63,673 bases of DNA from Hyphomicrobiales bacterium (GTDB lineage Bacteria > Pseudomonadota > Alphaproteobacteria > Rhizobiales > Beijerinckiaceae): NCBI GenBank assembly GCA_028290405.1, contig JAQGJX010000219.1, forward strand, positions 1-63,673. Reading direction: 5' to 3'. Below the pieces are notes generated by a model. The model was not told where the DNA came from and did not search any database. It was given only the letters and a program-made list of their open reading frames with translations. Below, in pieces: positions 1 through 8,733 of this stretch. Position 1 is the stretch's first letter, and each line of letters opens with the position of its first letter. Made by a program: the position numbers and the translations under genes.

Positions 1-361
1 CCCGGTGTGGCTCGGGGTAGTAGCTGGTGTCATGGTGGAACCACATTTCGCCGTCGCCGAACGCCCCGATGGGCTTGCCGTTCTCGACGATGTTGGTGAC
101 CAGCATGAAGGGGGTGTCAAAATCGCCCCCCGGCCCGTCGCCCGAGACGGGCTTGCGGCGCATCGCGACCCGGCCGAACGTCTCGGCAGCCCGCAATTGC
201 TGGGCTTCGTCGAGGGTCTGCGCAGGAAACGCCAGCACGATGTGCTCGTCGAACGCACGGCGGATCGCCTGCGCGTCCGCGGGATCAAGCGGCTGCGCGA
301 GGTCGACGCCCGTGACGCGCGCGCCGAGCGCGGGATGGAGTTTCTCGATCGTGAGCGTCAT
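1..361 (-). CDS. TauD/TfdA-family dioxygenase, N-terminal part (cut by window edge)
   Basis: This is the first 120 codons of an Fe(II)/2-oxoglutarate-dependent dioxygenase; the rest lies beyond the left edge. The start ATG follows GGGAGG at a good distance. The N-terminus (LHPALGARVTGVDLAQPL) is typical of the TauD/TfdA family. The segment MWFHHDTSY near residue 110 carries the His-x-Asp part of the iron-binding facial triad; the second His and the 2-oxoglutarate Arg are not in the window. The family hydroxylates taurine, alkylsulfates, aryloxyacetates and related acids, and the substrate cannot be told from this fragment. It is transcribed away from the multicopper-oxidase-like gene across a gap of about 155 bases. 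Confidence 0.85.
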   Translation of the reverse strand, partial: MTLTIEKLHPALGARVTGVDLAQPLDPADAQAIRRAFDEHIVLAFPAQTLDEAQQLRAAETFGRVAMRRKPVSGDGPGGDFDTPFMLVTNIVENGKPIGAFGDGEMWFHHDTSYYPEPHR

Positions 362-516
362 GTCGCACCTCCCGTGGGGCTGCGCCGCCCCTTGATGGGG
401 AACTTATAGCGCGTCGCGGCGCTATGGCGAACGGCGCCGCACGTCCCGCGCCAGCCGGATCAAGCTCCGCTCAAGCTGCGGGTGCAAAGCTGGCGGCGCC
501 GCCATATAAAAGGATC

Positions 517-1923
517 ATGAGCATCGACCGCCGACATTTCCTGCTGGGTTCAGCCTGCCTTCTCCCTTCCCTGTCGCTCCGTGCGCAGGAGGGCGACGGC
601 TTTCGCGTGCTGGAGGCCCGGCCCGGCGCGGCCAGCTTCACGCCGGAGGCGTCCACGCGCATCCTGGGTTACGACGGCGCGACGCCCGGTCCCGTCCTGC
701 GCCTGCGCAAGGGCGACGAGCTGAAGATTCGACTCGTGAACAAGCTCGACAGCCCAACGTCCATCCACTGGCGCGGCGTGCGCGGACCCAACGCCTTCGA
801 CGGCGTGGCGCCCCTTGTCCAGAAGCCCGTGATGCCTGGCGAGAGCTTCGACTATCGCTTCACGCCGCCCGATTCCGGCGCGTTCCTCTACCACGCCCAC
901 ACAGGCCCCCAGATGGCCGCGCAGGTGACGCGGGGCTTGCGCGGGCTGCTGATCGTGGAGGACGAGAAGCCGCTCGACCTCGACCGCGATCTCGTCGCGG
1001 TCATCGACGATTGGTCGCTGGGCGAGGACGGCCAGATCGCGGGCTGCAAGGGCGACGAGCGGAGCGTCCACACCGGCGAGCACGCCGCCCGGTTCGGCGC
1101 CGTGGGGGCGATGACCTGCGTCAACGGCAAGGCCGAGATCGCCACCCACGAGATCGAGCCCCGCGCCCGCGTGCGCCTGCGGCTCGCCAACGCGGCCAGC
1201 GCCCGCATCATGGCGCTGAGCCTCGAGGGCGCCCGCCCCATGGTGGTCGCCATCGATGGACAGCCGTGCGGCGCCTTCGAACCCGTGCGCAGCACCCTGC
1301 CCGCCGGTCCCGGCGCGCGGTTCGACATGATCTTCGACATGCCGGAGGCCGAGGGCGAGAGCGTGCGGCTGATCCTGCGCGGCGGGCCCTTGTCGCCCCT
1401 GCCCGCGGAGAAGGACCGGACGCTGATCCAGTTCACCGCCAAGGGCGCGCCGTTCCACCAGCGGCCGCCCATCGAGGGAACGCCCGCCAATCCGCTGCTG
1501 CCAGACGCGATCCGGCTGGAGGCCGCCCGCAGGATGGACCTGACGATTGAAGCCGCGCCGCCCGCCGCAGGGCTCGACCCGGCCGCCTGCGCGGGCGAGA
1601 GCGTGTTCTGGCGCATGGGCCCGCCCAAGCCCGTGCGCAACGGCGATCCGCTGTTCTCGGTGAAGCGCGGCACGCCGGTGTCGCTGGGCTTCGTCAACAA
1701 GTCGCAGGTCAACCACGTCATGCGGCTGCACGGCCATGCGATGCGCCTGCTGCACGGGCTGGACGACGGCTGGGAGCCCTACTGGCGCGATTCGGTCATC
1801 GTCCCGCAGGGCCGCACCACCCGCATCGCGTTCGTGGCCGACAATCCCGGCCGCTGGCGGATCGGCTCGGGCGTCATGGAGCACGCCGTCGGGGGACTGG
1901 CGGCCTTTTTCGAAGTGACCTGA
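517..1923 (+). CDS. Multicopper-oxidase-fold exported protein lacking most copper ligands (FtsP/SufI-like)
   Basis: This 468-residue protein has the cupredoxin-domain layout of multicopper oxidases. ATG 517 was chosen because AAAAGGA lies just upstream and the product then begins with a twin-arginine signal (DRRHFLLGSACLLPSL); an upstream ATG at 424 would bury that signal. Copper motifs are only partly kept. HWHG is HWRG, the H-x-H motif is intact in LYHAHTG, and HPxHxH reads HVMRLHGH. The terminal HCHxxxHxxxGM reads GSGVMEHAVGGL, so the type-1 Cys and two His are gone. Copper oxidase activity is therefore unlikely by inference. FtsP/SufI is a known copper-free relative with a structural role. 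The gene ends directly against the convergent GFA gene. Confidence 0.82.
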   Translation: MSIDRRHFLLGSACLLPSLSLRAQEGDGFRVLEARPGAASFTPEASTRILGYDGATPGPVLRLRKGDELKIRLVNKLDSPTSIHWRGVRGPNAFDGVAPLVQKPVMPGESFDYRFTPPDSGAFLYHAHTGPQMAAQVTRGLRGLLIVEDEKPLDLDRDLVAVIDDWSLGEDGQIAGCKGDERSVHTGEHAARFGAVGAMTCVNGKAEIATHEIEPRARVRLRLANAASARIMALSLEGARPMVVAIDGQPCGAFEPVRSTLPAGPGARFDMIFDMPEAEGESVRLILRGGPLSPLPAEKDRTLIQFTAKGAPFHQRPPIEGTPANPLLPDAIRLEAARRMDLTIEAAPPAAGLDPAACAGESVFWRMGPPKPVRNGDPLFSVKRGTPVSLGFVNKSQVNHVMRLHGHAMRLLHGLDDGWEPYWRDSVIVPQGRTTRIAFVADNPGRWRIGSGVMEHAVGGLAAFFEVT

Positions 1924-2370
1924 TCAGCCGCCGGACGATTGCGGCTCCCGGGGCGCATCGCTCCCGGGCTCCTGCGCGAAGGTCGGAAGGCTTGCGTCGA
2001 CGTGCATCCACGGCTGGGCGGACGCGGTCCAGACGTTCGTCTGCGGGGGAAAGGCGGAGGGATCGTCCAGGCTCCCAACCTTGACCATCGCCATGTCGCG
2101 ATGCGCGGCGGTTTCCTGAAAGAGCGGCGCGCCGCAGGTCTCGCAATAATGGCGCCCGACCCGGTGCCCCGATTCCGCGAAGTTCCAGTAGGCGCGCGGA
2201 CGACCGCGCAGGATTTCGAGCTGGTCCTTCTTCAGGAGCAGCATGTTGTTGGGCCCCGCGCCGGCGGCGTGCTGGCAATCGCGGCAATAGCAGGCGACCG
2301 ACGCGATCGGTTCGCCCGAAACCCGGTAGCGGATCGCTCCGCAAAGACACCCCCCGTCATGCGCCGCCAT
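1924..2370 (-). CDS. GFA-family (glutathione-dependent formaldehyde-activating enzyme-like) protein
   Basis: This 148-residue protein carries the zinc-binding motifs of the GFA/CENP-V family: GGCLCGAIRY at the N-terminus, CYCRDCQ near residue 28 and HYCETCGAPLF near residue 75. GAGGAG lies about nine bases before the start. Members bind zinc and are usually annotated as formaldehyde-activating enzymes or S-(hydroxymethyl)glutathione synthase, though that activity is established for very few of them. There is no obvious operon partner. It converges on the upstream oxidase-like gene with no spacer. Confidence 0.88.
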   Translation of the reverse strand: MAAHDGGCLCGAIRYRVSGEPIASVACYCRDCQHAAGAGPNNMLLLKKDQLEILRGRPRAYWNFAESGHRVGRHYCETCGAPLFQETAAHRDMAMVKVGSLDDPSAFPPQTNVWTASAQPWMHVDASLPTFAQEPGSDAPREPQSSGG

Positions 2371-2488
2371 CGTGCCGCTCCTCTTTGATTCGCCAAATGA
2401 GAAGGCAATAGCGCTTCTGGGCGGCGAAAAGGCGGCGGCGGGACGTCAGAAAAAGGCTGGCGCGGCAAAGCTTTGGCTTTGGCGCGCG

Positions 2489-5026
2489 CTAAGCGCGCTC
2501 GTGCTGCGCGCCCAGGTACGCCTGCGCCAGCGCCCCGTCCCGCGCGACGCTCTCCGCGTCCCCATGGGCCACGATGCGTCCGCCCTCGATGACATAGGCG
2601 CGGTCCGCCAGCGACAGGGCGAGCCCCGCCATCTGATCGACGAGCAGGATCGTCATGCCGTCGCGGCGCAATTGGTCCAGGGCGGCGAAGAGCTCCGCGA
2701 CGATCTTGGGCGCAAGGCCCAGCGAGGGCTCGTCCAGCAACAGGATGCGCGGGCGCGACATCAGCGCGCGGGCGATGGCGACCATCTGCTGCTCGCCCCC
2801 GGACAAAAGCCCGGCGCGCTGGTGCAGCCGCTCGCGCAGTCGCGGAAAACGCCCCAGCATCTCCTCCACCCGGGAGTCGCGATTCTCCGGCTGGAGGAAG
2901 GCGCCGAGCCGGATGTTGTCGAGCACCGAGAGTTCGGGGAACAACTGGCGTCCTTCGGGCGACAGCACCATGCCGAGCGCGACGATCTGCTCCGCCCCCA
3001 TGCCGCCCACGTCCTGCCCGTCGAGCGTCACGCCGCCGGCGAGCACCGGACGATGCAGCCCCGCAAGGGTCCGCATGAGCGTGGATTTGCCCGCGCCGTT
3101 GGCGCCCAGCAGCGCGACCACCTCGCCGCGCATCACCTGCACGTCGACGCCGTGCAGCACGGGTTCGGCCCCATAGCCGACGACGAGGGCGTTGACGCCC
3201 AGCATCTCGCGCCGCTCGCCGGGGGCCGCGGCCTGGCGCGGCGCGGCAGGCGCCGCCTGTTCGCCCAGATAAGCCTGCCGGACGGCGGGGTTTTCCTGAA
3301 TCTCGGCGGGCGTCCCCATGGCGAGGCGCTGGCCTGCGTCCAGCACCACGACGTAGTCAGACACGCCCATCACCAGCGTCATGTCATGCTCCACCAGCAC
3401 CAGCGCGAGGCCCGCGTCGGCGATGCGGCGCAGCAGCGCGGCGAGCTGGCGCTTGTCGTCGCTGGACAGGCCGGCGGCGGGTTCGTCCAGCAGCAGCGCG
3501 TCGGGGTCGAGCGCCAGCGCGCGGGCGATCTCCACGAGGCGGCGGTCCACATGGGCGAGGTCTGCGGCGGGCGCGCGCACGTCCCCCGCATAGCCGCACC
3601 AGGCGAGCAGCGCGAGCGCGCGGGCTTGCGCCTTGGGCGCTCGCAAGCGGGCCGAGCCGAGCAGCGGCCCGAGCCTGCCGCGGCCCATGGCGAGCGTCAC
3701 GTTCTCCAGCACGCTCAGCGACCCGAATAGCTGCGAGGTCTGATAGGTGCGCGCCAGCCCCGCGCGCGCCACCGCCATCGCCGGGGCGCCGCCCAGCGCG
3801 CGCTCCCCGAGGCGGAAGCCGCCGGAGCTGGGCGTGTAGAAGCCGCTCAGCATGTTCAGCGCGGTCGTCTTGCCCGCGCCGTTGGGGCCGATGAGGCTCG
3901 TCACCTGACCCGGCTGGGCGGCGAACGAGAGATTGGACACGGCATGCACGCCTCCAAAGCTGATGCTCAGCGCATCGGCGAAGATCGGCTGGCGCGGACG
4001 CTTTGACAGGACCGGCCCGCCGTCGGCCGGTTCGCTCGCCGTCAGCGTCGGCGTCGGCGACGGCGCGAAGAGGGCGCGAACGCGCCGCCCGAGCGCGCCG
4101 ATCAGGCCCGCGACGCCGGTGGGAGCGGCCCACAGCACCACGAGCAGCAGCACGCCGAAGAACAGGAGGCGGAAATCCTCAAGGCTCGACAGCAGCTCCG
4201 GGAGAAGGCCGACCACGACGGCGCCGATGAGCGGGCCCCAGGCCGAGCCCGCCCCGCCGATCATCACCACCAGCACGAACAGGATGGATTGCGCGAAGCC
4301 GAACGTGTGCGGCGTGACGAAGCCCGAGAGTGGCGCGAACAACCCGCCCGCCGCGCCCGCGCACACCGCCGACGCCGCGAACGCCACGGTCTTCACCGCG
4401 AGCGGATTGAGGCCGATGGATTCCGACGCAGTCTCCGAATCGCGCACCGCCCGCAGCCCTGCGCCCCACGCGCCGCGCGACAGCAGCACGTAAGCCCAGA
4501 ACGCGACGCCCACGGCGGCCAGCGCCAGCAGCGTCACGGCGCGTTCGCCCGACGCGAGCCTGCCGAGTTGCGGCGCAACGATGCCCATGACGCCGTTCTG
4601 CCCGCCGGTGAGCGAGCGCATCTCGACGATGGAATGCTCGACGATGAAGCCGAACGCGATGGTGATCATCGCCAGGTACGGCCCCTTCACCCGCAGGGCG
4701 GGCAGCGCCAGCAGCGCGCCCACGAGGCCCGCCAGAACGGCCCCCAGCGGCCACGCGAGCCAGAAGCTGATACCCGCCTTGGTCATGATGGCGACCACGT
4801 ACGCCCCGATGGCGTAGAAACCCACGTGGCCGAAGGACATCTGGCCGCTGAGGCCGATCAGCACGTTCATGCCCACGCCCACCAGCGCGAACAGCGCCAC
4901 GTTGGCGAGCACGAAGACGTAGTAGCCGTTGAGGGTCAGCGCCATGGCGGCGCCCGCGATGAGCAGGCCGATGAAGGCGCTGGCCCCGGCGACGTCCGCC
5001 AGCCCGCGTGAGGACGACTGGCTCAT
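2489..5026 (-). CDS. LivM-LivG-LivF fusion: branched-chain-amino-acid-type ABC permease plus two ATPases
   Basis: This 845-residue polypeptide joins three subunits of a LIV/HAAT ABC importer that are usually separate. Residues about 1-315 are a LivM-like permease with many membrane spans and the family motif GQMSFGHVGFYAIGAY. Residues about 345-590 are a LivG-like ATPase with Walker A (GPNGAGKT) and Walker B (LLLDEPAAGL). Residues about 605-845 are a LivF-like ATPase with GANGAGKS, LSGGEQQ and LLLDEPSLGL. In the first ATPase the signature loop reads LAHVDRRLVEIARAL, without the usual LSGGQ-type glycine; I recall similar loops in other LivM-LivG fusions. The start overlaps the livH stop as ATGA, so the two are translationally coupled. 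Confidence 0.93.
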   Translation of the reverse strand: MSQSSSRGLADVAGASAFIGLLIAGAAMALTLNGYYVFVLANVALFALVGVGMNVLIGLSGQMSFGHVGFYAIGAYVVAIMTKAGISFWLAWPLGAVLAGLVGALLALPALRVKGPYLAMITIAFGFIVEHSIVEMRSLTGGQNGVMGIVAPQLGRLASGERAVTLLALAAVGVAFWAYVLLSRGAWGAGLRAVRDSETASESIGLNPLAVKTVAFAASAVCAGAAGGLFAPLSGFVTPHTFGFAQSILFVLVVMIGGAGSAWGPLIGAVVVGLLPELLSSLEDFRLLFFGVLLLVVLWAAPTGVAGLIGALGRRVRALFAPSPTPTLTASEPADGGPVLSKRPRQPIFADALSISFGGVHAVSNLSFAAQPGQVTSLIGPNGAGKTTALNMLSGFYTPSSGGFRLGERALGGAPAMAVARAGLARTYQTSQLFGSLSVLENVTLAMGRGRLGPLLGSARLRAPKAQARALALLAWCGYAGDVRAPAADLAHVDRRLVEIARALALDPDALLLDEPAAGLSSDDKRQLAALLRRIADAGLALVLVEHDMTLVMGVSDYVVVLDAGQRLAMGTPAEIQENPAVRQAYLGEQAAPAAPRQAAAPGERREMLGVNALVVGYGAEPVLHGVDVQVMRGEVVALLGANGAGKSTLMRTLAGLHRPVLAGGVTLDGQDVGGMGAEQIVALGMVLSPEGRQLFPELSVLDNIRLGAFLQPENRDSRVEEMLGRFPRLRERLHQRAGLLSGGEQQMVAIARALMSRPRILLLDEPSLGLAPKIVAELFAALDQLRRDGMTILLVDQMAGLALSLADRAYVIEGGRIVAHGDAESVARDGALAQAYLGAQHERA

Positions 5027-5898
5027 ACCTTCTTCACCTCAGCGCGGCCGAACAGGCCGTTGGGCCGCAGCGCGAGCGCCAGGATGACCAGCGAGAACGT
5101 CATGATTTGCGTATAGCCGGAGCCCAGCGACGTGGTGACCAGCGCCTCCGCGACGCCGAAGATCAGCCCGGCGATCATCACTCCCCAGGCGCTCGTGAGC
5201 CCGCCCAGGATGGCGACCGCGAACGCCTTGAGGCCGAACAGGGCGCCCATGTCCGAATGGACGTTGGCGAGCGGGGCGATGAGCACCCCGGCGACGCCAG
5301 CAAACAGCGCCGAGAGCGCATACGCGAGCGCGATGGATCGTTTGATGGGGATGCCCATGAGGCGCGCGGCGGCCCGGTTCTGCGCCACGGCCAGCATGGC
5401 GGAGCCCCAGCGGGTGCGCACGGAAAGAAGGTAGAGCGCGCCCGCAAGCGCGAGCCCGATGACGGGAATGACCGCCTGCAAGGGATACACCCCAAGGTTC
5501 ACGCCGCCGACCTCGAGCGAGGATTGCGCGAGGGGAGACGGCAGGCTGCGCGGCTCCTTGCCGAAGGTGAACATGACGAGATTGTCGAGCACGATGCCCA
5601 GCGCCACAGTGGCCATGAGCCATGAATCGGAGCCCCGGCTGGCGAAGGGCCGCACGGCGATGAACTCCACCAGCAGGCCGTAGACGGCGCACAGCGCCAG
5701 CGCGCAGAGGATCGCGACCGGCATCGGCCAGCCCAGCGTGCGCGCGAACGCGAAGGTGAGCACCGCGCCCAGCATCATCGAGCTGCCCTGCGCGAAGTTC
5801 ACGGTGCCGGAGACCGCGTAGGTGACGTAGAAGCCCAGCGCCATCAGGCCGTACATGCTGCCAAGGCCGATGCCGCTGATGAGGGCCGTGAGGAGCAT
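5023..5898 (-). CDS. livH: LivH-type branched-chain amino acid ABC transporter permease
   Basis: This 291-residue membrane protein is the second permease of the LIV/HAAT importer. It has about eight hydrophobic segments and the family segment YVTYAVSGTVNFAQGSSMMLGA near the N-terminus, then GLKAFAVAILGGLTSAWGV near residue 220. The ATG at 5898 was preferred over an upstream in-frame start because AAGGAAA precedes it and the product then begins directly with the first membrane span. The stop overlaps the next gene's start by four bases. The periplasmic receptor gene lies 62 bases upstream on the same strand, so the three genes form one operon. Confidence 0.93.
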   Translation of the reverse strand: MLLTALISGIGLGSMYGLMALGFYVTYAVSGTVNFAQGSSMMLGAVLTFAFARTLGWPMPVAILCALALCAVYGLLVEFIAVRPFASRGSDSWLMATVALGIVLDNLVMFTFGKEPRSLPSPLAQSSLEVGGVNLGVYPLQAVIPVIGLALAGALYLLSVRTRWGSAMLAVAQNRAAARLMGIPIKRSIALAYALSALFAGVAGVLIAPLANVHSDMGALFGLKAFAVAILGGLTSAWGVMIAGLIFGVAEALVTTSLGSGYTQIMTFSLVILALALRPNGLFGRAEVKKV

Positions 5899-5960
5899 GC
5901 GGGAATTTCCTTGATGCAGGCGCGCGCAGCGCCAGGCCGCGCGCGCCGGGACGTTTCGGG

Positions 5961-7157
5961 TCAGTTCGTCACGCCCACGGGCAGGATGCGGTTTTCGATG
6001 AACTGCGCCCACACGTAGTCGCCCGCCTGGATCGCGTCATGCACGCCGGGCTTGAAGGGCGTCTCGTAGGTCTTGATGAGCCCCTCGTACTTGCCGATCT
6101 TGTAGAAGCCCTGCCGCACGGCGTCGCCGTCCGTCGAGCCGGCCGCCGCGATGGCGAGCGCCGAGAGATGCAAGCCGTCGTACGCGTTGGCGACGCCCAC
6201 CGCCGGGGTGATGTCGTCCACGCCCTTGATGTTCGGATACTTCGCCTTCAACGCGCCGATCACCCGCTCGCCCACCGGCGACTGCTTGCCGAAGAAGCTG
6301 TAGGTCTGCACGAAATGCACGTCCTTGCCGCTTGGGCCGGCCAGCTCCGTGAAGCGCCCGCCCGCCGGGCCCCAGTGGGAGACGATCGGGACCTTCCAGC
6401 CCATGCGATCCAGCGACTTCACGACTTGCGCCGAGGGGCCGACGTTGCCCACCATGAACAGCACGTCCGCTCCGGCGGCGCGCAGACGCGTGAGTTGGGG
6501 AACGACGTCTACGTCGTTGTCCTGGAACTTCTCCATGCCCACGGCGCTCATGCCCTTGGCGGCGAGCGCGGCCTTCAGGCCCGCCTCGTTGGATTCGCCC
6601 CACGGATTGTTGACGAGGATCAGGCCGGGCTTGGTGGCCTTGAAGGTCTTCTGGGCGTAATCCAGCATGCCGACGTTGACGATCTCGTCCACAGCCGACA
6701 CGCGGAAGGCGAAGTTCGGATTGCCGGGGTTCTTGGTGACGCCGGTGCCCGCCGCCCACGGGCCCATGAAGGGCACCTTCTCGGCGTTGATCATGGGCAC
6801 GATGGCCATGGAGACCGGCGTGTCGAGGCCGCCGAACAGCACCGCGACCTTCTCGCGGAAGATGAGTTCGCGCGCAGCCGTGACGCCCTTGGCGGGATTG
6901 CCCTCGTCGTCGCGGCGCACCAGCTCCAGCATGCGCCCGCCCAGCAGGCCGCCCTTGGCGTTCACCTCGTCGATCGCGATCGTCATGCCGCGCGAAATCG
7001 CCTCCCCGGCGAGAGCCGATTGGCCCGAGAGCGCGGTCACGAGGCCGATCTTGATCGGGTCGGCCGCGAAGGCGGCGCCTGCGGAGACCGCGAATGCGAG
7101 CGCCGAGACGCCCGCGAAGAGGCGCCGGCGGGTGATGGGGGAAAAGGAATGGGCCAT
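5961..7157 (-). CDS. LivJ/LivK-type ABC transporter substrate-binding protein
   Basis: This 398-residue periplasmic receptor begins with an Arg-rich signal peptide (TRRRLFAGVSALAFAVSAGAAFA) that may use the Tat route. The mature start DPIKIGLVTALSGQSALAGE is typical of the Peripla_BP_6 (LivJ/K, HAAT) family. It would bind the ligand and deliver it to LivH and the LivMGF fusion encoded downstream. HAAT receptors bind branched-chain amino acids but also amides, urea and aromatic acids, so the ligand is open. The linked amidase and deacetylase genes suggest an amide or ureide (inference). GGAGAG precedes the start. Confidence 0.93.
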   Translation of the reverse strand: MAHSFSPITRRRLFAGVSALAFAVSAGAAFAADPIKIGLVTALSGQSALAGEAISRGMTIAIDEVNAKGGLLGGRMLELVRRDDEGNPAKGVTAARELIFREKVAVLFGGLDTPVSMAIVPMINAEKVPFMGPWAAGTGVTKNPGNPNFAFRVSAVDEIVNVGMLDYAQKTFKATKPGLILVNNPWGESNEAGLKAALAAKGMSAVGMEKFQDNDVDVVPQLTRLRAAGADVLFMVGNVGPSAQVVKSLDRMGWKVPIVSHWGPAGGRFTELAGPSGKDVHFVQTYSFFGKQSPVGERVIGALKAKYPNIKGVDDITPAVGVANAYDGLHLSALAIAAAGSTDGDAVRQGFYKIGKYEGLIKTYETPFKPGVHDAIQAGDYVWAQFIENRILPVGVTN

Positions 7158-7280
7158 GAAACTCTCCGGCGAAACGCAGCAGGGCTGACCCTGGCTCGTG
7201 TTGGCGACCCCGGAGACTAGGCAAGGCCCGTGCCAGTGTGCCCAAAGCTCCTAAATCCATGCGCACACGCGGGAGGGCGG

Positions 7281-7292
7281 ATTGTGCACAAT
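7281..7292. promoter_or_regulatory. Perfect 12-bp palindrome, candidate GntR/FCD operator
   Basis: The bases ATTGTGCACAAT read the same on both strands. The site lies in the 209-base gap between the livJ start and the divergent SnoaL-like gene. ATTGT-N2-ACAAT is the known form of operators for FCD-type GntR regulators such as MdcY. A regulator of exactly that class is the last gene of the plus-strand operon. Binding is inferred, not shown. Confidence 0.6.
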
Positions 7293-7366
7293 ATGGCACA
7301 TGGCTTGCTCAGGGTTGGCCACACCTGGCCGCGAGACCCGCGCGCCGCCACGCCCAGGGACCGCCA

Positions 7367-7810
7367 ATGACAGACGCATCGCCCGCATCCGCCTCCGACA
7401 CGTGGGAAACGCCCGCGCAGATCGTCGACGAATACCTGCGCCTGCTGATGATCCCCGATCCCGCCGCCGCAAGGCGCTTCGTCGCGCCGGACCTGCGCAT
7501 CCGCTTCACGGGCGGACGCGCCATGCGGGACCCGGCGGAATGCGCGGCTTTCAACGCGGGCCGCTATGCGTGGGTGAAGAAGCGCATCGAGCGCACCGAG
7601 ACCGTGGAGGGCGGCGGGCCCGGCATGACCATTGTCTACAGTTTGGGCACGCTGTACGGCGCATGGCCCGACGGCGCCGCGTTTGAAGGCAATCGCTACG
7701 TGGACCGCTACGTGGTGCGCGACGGCCTCATTACGGAGATGGACGTGTGGAACGACAGCGCCGAACGCCTGCTCGTGCGCGCCGGACTTGGCGGGGAGCA
7801 GGCGCCATGA
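7367..7810 (+). CDS. SnoaL/NTF2-like fold protein
   Basis: This 147-residue protein has the pattern of a SnoaL/NTF2-like cone-shaped fold. An N-terminal helix (AQIVDEYLRLLMIPDP) is followed by DLRIRFTGGR and a C-terminal strand segment GNRYVDRYVVRDGLITEMDVWND. The family includes hydratases, isomerases and non-catalytic binding proteins, so the activity is not predictable. ATG 7367 was chosen because CAGGGA precedes it and the upstream extension has no family features. The stop overlaps the deacetylase start (ATGA), so it is the first gene of a coupled four-gene operon behind the palindrome at 7281. Confidence 0.8.
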   Translation: MTDASPASASDTWETPAQIVDEYLRLLMIPDPAAARRFVAPDLRIRFTGGRAMRDPAECAAFNAGRYAWVKKRIERTETVEGGGPGMTIVYSLGTLYGAWPDGAAFEGNRYVDRYVVRDGLITEMDVWNDSAERLLVRAGLGGEQAP

Positions 7811-8733
7811 CGAACGCGCCCTATCGCGGCCCGCTGCCGACCCATGGCCGGTTCGACTATTCGCCCATTGTCCGGCGTCCGGACTATCGCTGGCCCAACG
7901 GCGCCGGGCTGGCGGTGTACCTTGGCTTCAACATCGAGCATTTCGCGTTCGGCGAAGGGCTGGGAGCCAACATCGGCCCCGCCTCGCCCCAGCCGGACGT
8001 GCTGAACTATTCCTGGCGGGAATACGGCAACCGCGTCGGCGCATGGCGCTGCCTCGAGCTGTTCGACGACCTCGCCCTGCCCTCCTCGGCCATCATCAAC
8101 ACCGCCCTTTACGACCATTGCCCGGAGTTGGTCGCCGCCTGCGCGGCGCGCGGCGACGAACTGATCGGCCATGGACACACCAACGCCGAGCGGCAGGCGG
8201 CCTTTTCCGAGGCGGAGGAACGCGACCTGCTGGCGCGCTGCCGCGACCTGATGCGGACCCACAGCGGCAAGGCGCCCGAAGGCTGGCTGTCGCCCTGGCT
8301 GTCCGAGAGCCATGCGACGCCGGACCTGCTGGCCGAGACCGGCTATCGCTACACGCTGAACTGGTGCCACGACGACCAGCCGGTGCGCATGCGCACGCGC
8401 GGCGGCGGCTCGCTCTGGTCCATCCCCTACCCGCAGGAGCTGAACGACATTCCCATGATCGTGGCGCGCCAGCTCGACGGGAAGGATTTCGCCCAGATGA
8501 TCGTCGACAATTTCGACGAGATGCTGCGCCAGTCCGCCCGGCAACCGCTGGTGATGGGCGTCGCGCTTCACCCGTATCTGGTGGGCCAGCCCTACCGTCT
8601 GTCGCACCTGCGCCGCGCCCTCGCGCACATCGCGGCGGCGCGCGACGAGGGCAAAGTGTGGATGGCCACGCCGGGCGCGATCTGCGCGCATGTTTCAACA
8701 ATCGACGCATTGAACACTGAGGTTTTGGCATGA
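7807..8733 (+). CDS. PuuE-like polysaccharide deacetylase family hydrolase
   Basis: This 308-residue protein belongs to the NodB/polysaccharide deacetylase fold, nearest by eye to the PuuE-type (allantoinase, HpPgdA-like) branch. Supporting segments are RWPNGAGLAVYLGFNIEHF, YGNRVGAWRCLELF, ELIGHGHTN (metal-site His-x-His region) and GWLSPWLSESHATPDLL. PuuE enzymes open the hydantoin ring of allantoin, while relatives deacetylate sugars. There is no signal peptide, so a cytoplasmic small-molecule substrate is more likely than a polymer. Both ends overlap their neighbours by ATGA, and an amidase follows. A role in cyclic amide or ureide breakdown is inferred. Confidence 0.82.
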   Translation: MTNAPYRGPLPTHGRFDYSPIVRRPDYRWPNGAGLAVYLGFNIEHFAFGEGLGANIGPASPQPDVLNYSWREYGNRVGAWRCLELFDDLALPSSAIINTALYDHCPELVAACAARGDELIGHGHTNAERQAAFSEAEERDLLARCRDLMRTHSGKAPEGWLSPWLSESHATPDLLAETGYRYTLNWCHDDQPVRMRTRGGGSLWSIPYPQELNDIPMIVARQLDGKDFAQMIVDNFDEMLRQSARQPLVMGVALHPYLVGQPYRLSHLRRALAHIAAARDEGKVWMATPGAICAHVSTIDALNTEVLA

